Positions 56,816 to 64,000 of a stretch of DNA of 64,000 nucleotides are shown piece by piece. A model generated the notes under the pieces. That model was not told the DNA's origin. It saw nothing but the letters and a program-made list of their open reading frames with translations, and did no database searches. Source of the stretch: Thalassia testudinum (Eukaryota; Streptophyta; Magnoliopsida; Alismatales; Hydrocharitaceae). Made by a program: the position numbers and the translations under genes. Positions within the stretch are counted from its first letter, which is position 1. Each line of letters opens with the position of its first letter. The DNA lies in assembly GCA_037157565.1 (NCBI GenBank), contig JAZHRO010000056.1, positions 33,603,501 to 33,667,500 on the forward strand, in the 5' to 3' direction.

Positions 56816-58167
56816 TCTTTTGCTAGTCCCTTGCAAAACATTTTTTTGTATAGTATTTATAAATGATCTTTAAGCTGAAGATTTTCTTCTGAGGCGATAA
56901 AGGTGTGTTTATTGTTGGATATTGTGAGAACCAATTGTAGAGAAGACTACAAGTACTTTAAGTCTCACATGACATAGATCATCTCTCGACTAACCGGGAC
57001 TCTTGATATTTAAACCTTAAGTACAATTTCCAGGACCCAGGAGGTTTTTGCCGTACTCGGGAGCTCAAGAGATTATGGCTTGTGCTTAGTGAAGGATCAA
57101 GACTGACCAGATGAACATTAAGACTCAAGCCCAGGGTTTCATGAATTTTTAAGTACAGGTTGGTCCCAGTTTCAGCTCGTGTCTTCGGATTGACTCTTAA
57201 AAAGACAACGGAAAATACAACTCCCATTTTCTGACATTTGTGGCTCAAAGAAAATAGGGTATTTGTACTTTGCCTTGAAGAATTTTTGTAGGAGGAAGAC
57301 TTTACAGATATTTGTGAGATATACTGACTTATTTGTGTCTTCTTTTCTTTTTTTTCTGAAACTCGTGTCAGTATATCTCTTACAACATTATTTGGAGGAG
57401 CACACTTTTTTCTTTTTGGTGGAAAGTGTCTCTCCTAAACACAAGACTAAAGCCTGAGATAAAAAGTCTACTTGCACGCACAGGTAAGGACTCCACCTTC
57501 CCTAATGAACATTAGGGTTGGATCTTATGTTCACCTGGTCTTTCTTGATATGTGTAGTGTGAACCAAGATTACTTAGGCTCTCAAGTAGAAGTAAACCAA
57601 CGGATCCTGTACTGGTGTCTCAGGTACAAGAATACGTCCTTAGTTAGGAGAGATTTTGATCTATTTTGTCAATGCTCAAGTGAATTAAGCCGAGCCTGAG
57701 CGAATCAAGCTTCTGTGGCCTGGAAAGTCTTCAAAACAGAGGTTGAATATCCATAAATAGTTATTGTATTTTTGTTTCAGCTTTCAGATCATTACTAAAT
57801 ACCTTTTTTTTTCTTAGGTGGATGGAAACTGTATGATACCCTAAAATACCTAGATCCTATGGATGCCTATCCACCCCCCCATGCCAAACGATGCTATGTC
57901 CTCATATGAATGCAGGGAAGGGTAGAGAAAGGATGAAAGATCAGGTAACGAGAGCTGAAGTGCAGGGTATACAGCAGGGTGGTAGGGTGGGTGGATGGTG
58001 GGTGATGAAGTGAAAAGTGAAGTGATCGTGATAGTGAAGTTAAAAGTGATGGTGGATGGTGAGTGTTGTTGGGGTGCCTCCCAACGAGCGCTGAATTTAA
58101 CGTCCCCAGCTGGACTCAGAATGAGGCACAAATTAGTTACCCTCCAGCAGGGCAACAGATTCTCCAA
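56816..58167 (-). other. 3' non-coding region of D
   Basis: No env-like frame. Mutated internal motif (ATATGAGGACATAGC) with GGCATGGGGGGG near 57908-57872; block GGTGCCTCCCAACGAGCGC at 58073-58091. I found no repeated hairpins like those of N1/B/H/K. Confidence 0.6.
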
Positions 58168-59304
58168 CGGGTTTCAAACGCTGCCCATTGACCGTAAATT
58201 TATGCCCAGATTTGGGATCTTCAATCTCAACGGCCCCGCTGGGAAATGGTCGCGAGACCAGGAAAGGACCAGTCCATTTGGACTTCAGTTTCCCAGGAAA
58301 GAATTTGAGCTGGGCATTATAGAGCCAAACTTGCTGAGATGGTTCAAATTCTTTCCGTCGTGAAAAGCCTTAGTGCGTTGTTTGAAAGTTAAAGCAGAAT
58401 CATAGGCTTCACAACGGAGCTCTTCCAGCTCCTAGAGTTGGAGTTTCCTTTCTCGACCACACAGGTCTGGGTCGAGGTTACATTGGAGAACCGCCCAATA
58501 AGTGCGGTGCTCCAACTCCACGGGAAAATGACAAGGCTTCCCGTAAACGATTCTATATGGAGACATACCAAGTGGAGCCTTGAAGGCGGTCCGATATGCC
58601 CAAAGTGCATCAATCAGCTTGTCGGACCAATCCTTACGGTCAAGCCGAACCGTTTCTTGGAGAATTTGCTTGATTTGCCAGTTCAACACTTCTGCTTGGC
58701 CGTTCATCTGAGGATGATACGGGGATGCGATATGATGGTGGACTCCGTATTTCCTCAGAAGTGCCCGAAAAGAAGCATGGGTAAAGTGGCTTCCTCCATT
58801 CGAGATAATGGCTCGAGGGATCCCAAAGCATGCAAAGATGTGGTCTTTGACAAATCGAGCAGATATAACATGGTCAGCATGGCGCGTGGGAATAGCCTCG
58901 ATCCATTTTGAAACATAATCAATAGCCACGAGGATAAATTCGAAGCTGTTGGAAGGAGGAAAGGGACCCATGAAATCAATTCCCCAAATGTCGAAGATTT
59001 CCGTAGCTAGGATGGGTTGCAAGGGCATCATGTCATGACGTGACATTGACCCTAACGACTGGCACCTAGTGCAATGCTTGGCATAATTGTGTGCATCCTG
59101 GTGAAGGGAGGACCAAAAGAAACCGCACTGCAACACCTTGGCTGCAGTTTTCCTCCCAGAGAAATGGCCTCCGCAGGCCTGATCGTGGCAGAAGGATAAC
59201 ACACTGGGGAATTCGCTGTCAGGAACACAGCGACGGATGATTTGATTAGCACCTATTCGAAAGAGAAGTGGATTATCCCAGAAATAATACTTTGCTTCTG
59301 CCAT
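58168..59304 (-). pseudogene. pol: D integrase
   Basis: 290 codons open (59304-58432) to a TAG that sits in a Gln position, then further readable C-terminus to about 58170. Zinc region: FCHDQACGGHFSGRK and HCTRCQSLG. Core: first Asp in WGIDFMGPF; second DDE Asp replaced by Asn (AAT at 58800-58798; K has Asp); Glu in NGQAEVLN. Then WAYRTAFKAPLGMSPYRIVYG. Upstream, a TAG in a Trp position (near 59328) separates it from RNase H. It would join cDNA to chromosomal DNA; the Asn makes it inactive by family knowledge. Confidence 0.88.
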
Positions 59305-59328
59305 GAGACGCTCGTGCTGGTTTTTAGG

Positions 59329-60708
59329 CTAGCCACGTGGAAGGGATCCAGAAGCAAGGTAATTGGCAATGTCGACATACCACAGTCCACTTGCCACATT
59401 AATTGCCAATAGGTGCTCATCAGGAGAAATCTCATTGATCGGCAGAGTAAGTCCAATATGGTCAGGGTCCAGTCTGGAAAGGTGATCAGCCACAACATTC
59501 TGGGCTCCGGCCTTATCGCGAATCTCAATGTCAAATTCTTGGAGCAAAAGGATCCAACGAATCAGTCTAGGCTTGGCATCCTTCTTGTGCATGAGATGGC
59601 GAATGGCCGCGTGATCAGTGAAAACAATAACGTGTGAGCCCAGAAGGTAAGAGCGGAATTTCTCCAGCCCAAAGACAACCGCCAGTAGTTCTTTCTCAAT
59701 GGTAGTATAATTACGCTGGGCCTCGTCCAACGTCTTACTGGTGTAGTACACCAAGAAGGGGTGTCTATCGCGTCTTTGTCCCAGGATGGCTTTGACTGCA
59801 AGGTCGGAAGCATCACACATGAGTTCAAAGTCGAGGGACCAATCAAGTGGCTGGAGAACAGGGGCCTTGGTGACAGCATTACGTAGCTGCGTGAATGCTC
59901 GTATGCACTCGAGGCCCATATCGAAGGGTACGTCGATCGATAGGAGATGAGTTAAAGTTAAGGGTCGAGAAATCTTGGAGAAGTTTTTGATGAATCTCCT
60001 ATAGAAACCAACGTGTCCCAGGAAGGAGCGGATTTGTTTGACAGAGCCAGGCATAGGTAAATCAGCAATGACATTAAGCTTAGCTCTGTCAACCTCGATA
60101 CCCCTATCAGAGATGATATGTCCGAGAATAATTCCCTCGTGCACCATAAAATGACTTTTTTCCCATGAAAGCACAAGGTTTACATCAATACATCTCCTAA
60201 GGATACGGGTCAAGTTGGCAAGACAGTCATCGAAAGATGGTGCGAAGATCGAGAAGTTATCTATGAAGACCTCAAGAAAGTCACCTACCATGTCATGGAA
60301 TATCGCCAGCATACATCTCTGGAAAGTTCCTGGTGCGTTGCAAAGTCCAAACAGCATCCTTCTAAATGCAAAGGTTCTGAAGGGGCAGGTAAAAGTGGTT
60401 TTCTCTTGGTCTCGGGGGTCAATTGCCACCTGGTTATATCCTGAGAATCCATCCAGGAAATAGAAATATTTATTTCCCGCTAACCGCTCCAGGATTTGGT
60501 CAATGAAAGGTAGCGGAAAGTGATCTTTCTTGGTTGCAGCATTGAGTTTCCTATAATTTACACACACTCTCCAAGATGTAGGAGTGCGCGTAGGGATGAA
60601 TTCGCCCCTGTCATTGACACGGATGGTGAGTCCCGCCTTTTTGGGCACAATGTGAATCGGACTCACCCAGGGGCTATCGCTGATCGGGTATATTATACCC
60701 GCATCCAG
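59329..60708 (-). pseudogene. pol: D reverse transcriptase and RNase H
   Basis: 445 uninterrupted codons (60666-59329). RT palm: [35 protein letters not shown]. The catalytic pair reads I-D-N (60264-60256), so the second YxDD Asp is Asn; H and K have DD. RNase [40 protein letters not shown]. Ends with the linker before integrase. A single TGA in a Trp position near 60711 separates it from the protease frame. Long and clean, but lacking an RT metal ligand. Confidence 0.9.
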
Positions 60709-61854
60709 TCACTTAATGATTTGCTTCTTAACAACCTCCCGCATGTTAGGGTTGAGACGTCGCTGCATCTCGCAGGAAGGTCGAGCCTCCTTCGTATATA
60801 TACGGTGAGTGCAATAGGAGGGGCTAATGCCAGATAAGTCTGATAAAGACCATCCAATAGCTGCCTTGTGTTCTATGAGGACCTTAGTTAGTTTGCACTC
60901 TTGCTCCCTGGTCAATTTTGAACTGATGATTACGGGGAGCATTTCATTTGGTCCCAGGAAAACATATTTAAGTGTGCTAGGCAGCACTTTCAGCTCGGGA
61001 GTGGATGGTGAAAGGTCTGGCATTTCTTGGGACGAGAGTGTCCCAAGCGGATCGGAGAACAGGTCAGGAGGAAGAAATTGGCCCTCAGATTGGCCAAGAA
61101 GAGGGGCTTCTTGGATAGATGGATCCAAAAAGGAATAGCCCCAGTGAGAAGTATGTGGGCTCAAGGTCCCAGTGTGGATTTGCAACTCCGCCTGATTTGG
61201 CGGGAAAGAAAGGGCAATCCGGTCTTCAAGAGTGTGGACCGGCGGTGAGTAGCCCAGATATGACTCAGACCACAAGGTATGGGAAGAGGAGAAAACCTCA
61301 TCAGAAGTCTGGCCAGGAGAAGGCACGGGACAAGGGAGGGATGGGGGAACGTCACAATATGTGTTAGTCAGGCAATCGTCAATGTTTATAGGTAATCCGC
61401 AGCAGTCAGAATAGGTCCCAATTAGTCCAATACATGCACTGACGGCCTTGTCCTCGTCAGACGTGTCATCCTCGATGCAATCGCAATCAAAGTTCTTGGC
61501 TACCTTGAAGATGTTAAGCTTGAGCTTTTCAGATCCAACGGCAATCTCAATACAGCCTGACTCGCAGTCGATATGGGCGTGGGTTGTGACCAAGAAAGGT
61601 CGACCAAGGATGATCGGACAATCAGAAAGTGAGCTAGGAACTTCCATATCTAAAACAAGAAAGTCAACAAGAAAATAGAGACTGTTGACCCTAACCAACA
61701 CGTCCTCCACCACACCCTTCGGAATTTTAATAGAACGATCTACCAACTGTAACGTGATAGGGGTGGGTTTCAGATTTCCCAAGGAAAATTTTTCGAGCAT
61801 GATGGTAGGTATAAGATTGATGGAAGATCCTAGATCAAGCAGGGCACGGTTCAA
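60709..61854 (-). pseudogene. pol: D aspartic protease and linker
   Basis: 381 open codons. Protease: LLDLGSSINLIPTIMLEKF (catalytic Asp present), DRSIKIPKGVVEDVLVRV, VDFLVLDMEVP, IILGRPFLVTTHAHIDCESG. Then a long proline/serine-rich linker and the RT entry (GISPSYCTHRIYTKEAR, EMQRRLNPNMREVVKKQIIK). The linker has no known domain. Confidence 0.9.
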
Positions 61855-64000
61855 ATTGCAGCCTTGGATGCTGCAGGAAATAAGCAGTGTGCCCGGATCT
61901 TTCTGCTTCAGTGGTAGATTTGACAGTATAGCTCAACTCGCATGAGGCAAGAGAACCACCAGATTCTTAGTTTTCTTTGACTGTCGCCTAGGTGTTGTGT
62001 AGTCTTTGAAAACTCGGGCGACAGTAGGAATGTGGTCGATAGCCTCGAGCAGGGGTACCTTGATTTCTACATTCCTGAACAAATTACGCAGGTTATCAAA
62101 GGCCTACGTATCTTTCTTTTTGCCTTTTGGCTCCCTCAGTAGAGCCTCAGGGAATGGAACTAATTCTGGCACCAATTTGGGTGTATCGTCCTCTCGTGAA
62201 TGCGGTGCGCATCCCGAATGAGAGGGCGATGAAGAAGATGGGCCAGGATAAGGTTGAGGCGGATCGACAGTCTGCTAAACACTCCTAGTAGTGATAGCAT
62301 TGGACGATGCGGGTCCAGTGGGATCATACGGCGGAGGAGGGTTCGCAATAGGGACATAAGAGTGCGGTGTTGCAGCAGGATTAGCCTAAAATCCTGGCAG
62401 AATGCTCAGAGCCTGCAGAATCTGATTAACCTGCCCCTGGGAAGGTCATACCTGTGGTTGAGGACCACGGGGTATGAAATTTCATGGGTTTGGAACAGGT
62501 TGGGCGAGAAGAGTGCCCTGAGATCGAGTCACCATGCGTAGTTAACTCATCTCAGCATTCTGCTGCGCCAATTGGTACTGAAGAGAGGTCATGTTCTCTT
62601 CATGGCACTTTGACATTTCCGTCATCATTCGCATCAATTTGTCAAAAGGACTTGATGCATGTTCGATTTGCGGTACGCAAGGGCCTGATGGTGGATTCGC
62701 CATAGGATTAGACTGGGCCCTTGGGATGATAGGTGCGGACGGTCGCATTGGTCCACCCACGGGGTTTTGGCGCTGCGGGTTGTTGGACCATGCGAAGTTC
62801 GGATGATTTCTCCACCCTAGGTTATAAGTGGCAGAGAACGGGTTGTTCCCCAGGGCGCAAGCATCTTCTATGCCAGAAGACATGTCCGCATGTAAATATG
62901 TGTCCGAGAACATGGAGGCTTGGTCCTCCGTGTCAAAATACTGGCTCGCAGAAGCCAGATCCACATGACTTACCGAATCGCTTGGCGTGACACTCGGTAA
63001 GGAAGGTTATATGGGGTTTCTCGAGATAAGCCTGGTGTTGGAAGAATTGGGATTGTGACGAAGTGGTGAGGTAGGGGTGTCTGCCATAGAACGGGCAAGG
63101 TTGGCCAGAAGCTCGTCCAGCTTCTTGTGCACGACGGAGACTTCATCCAATTTTTGTGCGATAAGGTTGAGATTAGTGGATGAATGGGAGGGTCCCGTGT
63201 CAACTTCGTGGACATTTCAGGGCAAGCTGGTATGATTAAAGGCGACAATGGAAGCATTGTTCATTGAGTTTTTGCTCATATTTTCAAATAATTCAAATGC
63301 TCCATTCTTGTCTTTATTCATAAAGTTCCCTTCGCAGGAAGCGCCTGCAATCTGCTTCAAAGTCTCATTTAGCCCGTAGTAGAAAATCTGGGCTATATGC
63401 CACTTAGGCAGACCGTGGTGCGGACACTTCCTGAGGAGGTCATTATACCTCTCCCATGCCACATGAAACTGTTCGCCGTTTTGTTGCGTAAAGGAGGTGA
63501 TGGCACGACGAAGCGCATTGGTTCGCCCGATTGGGAAGAACTTCTTGAGAAACGTTGTTCGCATATCTTCCCAAAAGTGGATGGTTCTCCCAAGGGTGCG
63601 TAACCACTATGACACTTTATCCCGCAATGAAAAAGGGAACATTTTCATGAGGACTATAGGTAACCTGATATTTCTAGGTTTAACAATTTCAGCTAATCGG
63701 GTTAGGTCTTCCAAGTGGAGAAAAGGATCTTCACTTGGAAGACCATGGAAGTGAAAATTATTTAGGCCAATTATGTTAGGCTTCAATTCAAAGTCGTCCC
63801 TACCCATGGGGACCCGAATTTGTCCTATGATCTCTGTAGCAGCGGGATTCTGATAGGAGCTAAGAGACCTAGGCTCCTCCCGTTTGGGAGGGTTCTGCAT
63901 TTCCTCAAATGTTTCTCGAATGGCTTCAATTTGTTCATTATACATTTCCATTTGGGCTTGGAGGCGGGCTATGGGATCTAAGGCTCCACCACCTGGTGGG
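61855..64000 (-). pseudogene. gag: D gag, continuing beyond the window
   Basis: Readable from the right edge to protease with about ten in-frame stops (for example near 63607, 63217, 63010, 62541 and 61935). N-terminal part: LQAQMEMYNEQIEAIRETFE (coil), NNFHFHGLPSEDPFLHLEDL, LMKMFPFSLRDK. Middle: FFPIGRTNALRRAI, CPHHGLPKW. C-terminal part: NPFSATYNLGWRNHPNFAWSNN, as in other Athila Gags. Several stops sit where related copies have Gln, which fits C-to-T change. The start codon is off-window. Confidence 0.86.

Larger units (their letters stand above)
54184..64000 (-). mobile_element. Element D: gag-pol retrotransposon of a separate Athila-like family, 5' end off-window
   Basis: Minus strand. 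3' LTR 54184-56801, PPT, 3' non-coding, integrase, RNase H, RT, protease and gag running off the right edge. Pol is the best preserved in the window (few stops), gag much less so. The LTR starts TGATTACACC and ends CTACA in the element sense; the outer boundary (54184 rather than 54181) is not certain because the second target duplication is off-window. Confidence 0.88.

Noticed and set aside
57263..57457. Possible env-like gene between integrase and 3' LTR in D
   Set aside because: Only short frames with no conserved reading. The same gap in H, K, N1, B and C is also non-coding.

Overview
The window is repeat-rich plant nuclear DNA, almost certainly from a flowering plant. The tRNA-Asp primer-binding sites, the Ty3/gypsy (Athila-like) gag-pol order, the 1.7-2.9 kb LTRs and the C-to-T style decay are all typical of heterochromatin. 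I cannot name the species. I found no host gene, tRNA, rRNA or CRISPR array. Essentially every base can be placed in one of eight LTR retrotransposon copies nested inside each other.

Layout, oldest to youngest where it can be inferred. K (minus strand, 33339-54183, gag-pol type) received H (plus strand, 1-33338, 5' LTR off the left edge). H received A (plus, 1990-15324, target duplication TAACC) between gag and protease. A received N1 (minus, 6615-14519, GAGAG) inside its 3' LTR. H also received B (minus, 16712-26474, CTAAC) inside reverse transcriptase. K received a solo LTR, S1 (36810-39557, ACCGC), inside its reverse transcriptase. K's 5' LTR received C (minus, 44938-52765, CTTGG) and then D (minus, 54184 to beyond 64000, gag-pol type). 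Five of the insertions are confirmed by exact 5-bp duplications that rejoin the interrupted sequence.

H, K and D carry gag-protease-RT-RNase H-integrase. All three are broken by stops, and H and D also have catalytic Asp-to-Asn changes. A, B, C and N1 have LTRs, a PBS (except that A's is decayed) and polypurine tracts (A's is deleted), but no recognisable gag or pol. In that place they hold orphan reading frames of three unrelated types. N1's is one uninterrupted 665-codon frame between near-identical LTRs. They look like non-autonomous elements that would need enzymes from relatives such as H, K or D.

The most interesting signal is a set of cis modules whose structure is kept while the sequence changes. 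They are: a hairpin at the LTR 5' terminus; a large palindrome just upstream of the TATA box; a stem-loop in the downstream part of the LTR with compensatory changes between copies; a 47-51 nt leader block flanked by splice-like signals; and a structured 3' non-coding block shared by autonomous and non-autonomous elements, even where their LTRs belong to different families.

All alignments here were made by eye, so junctions may be off by a base or two and percentages are estimates.
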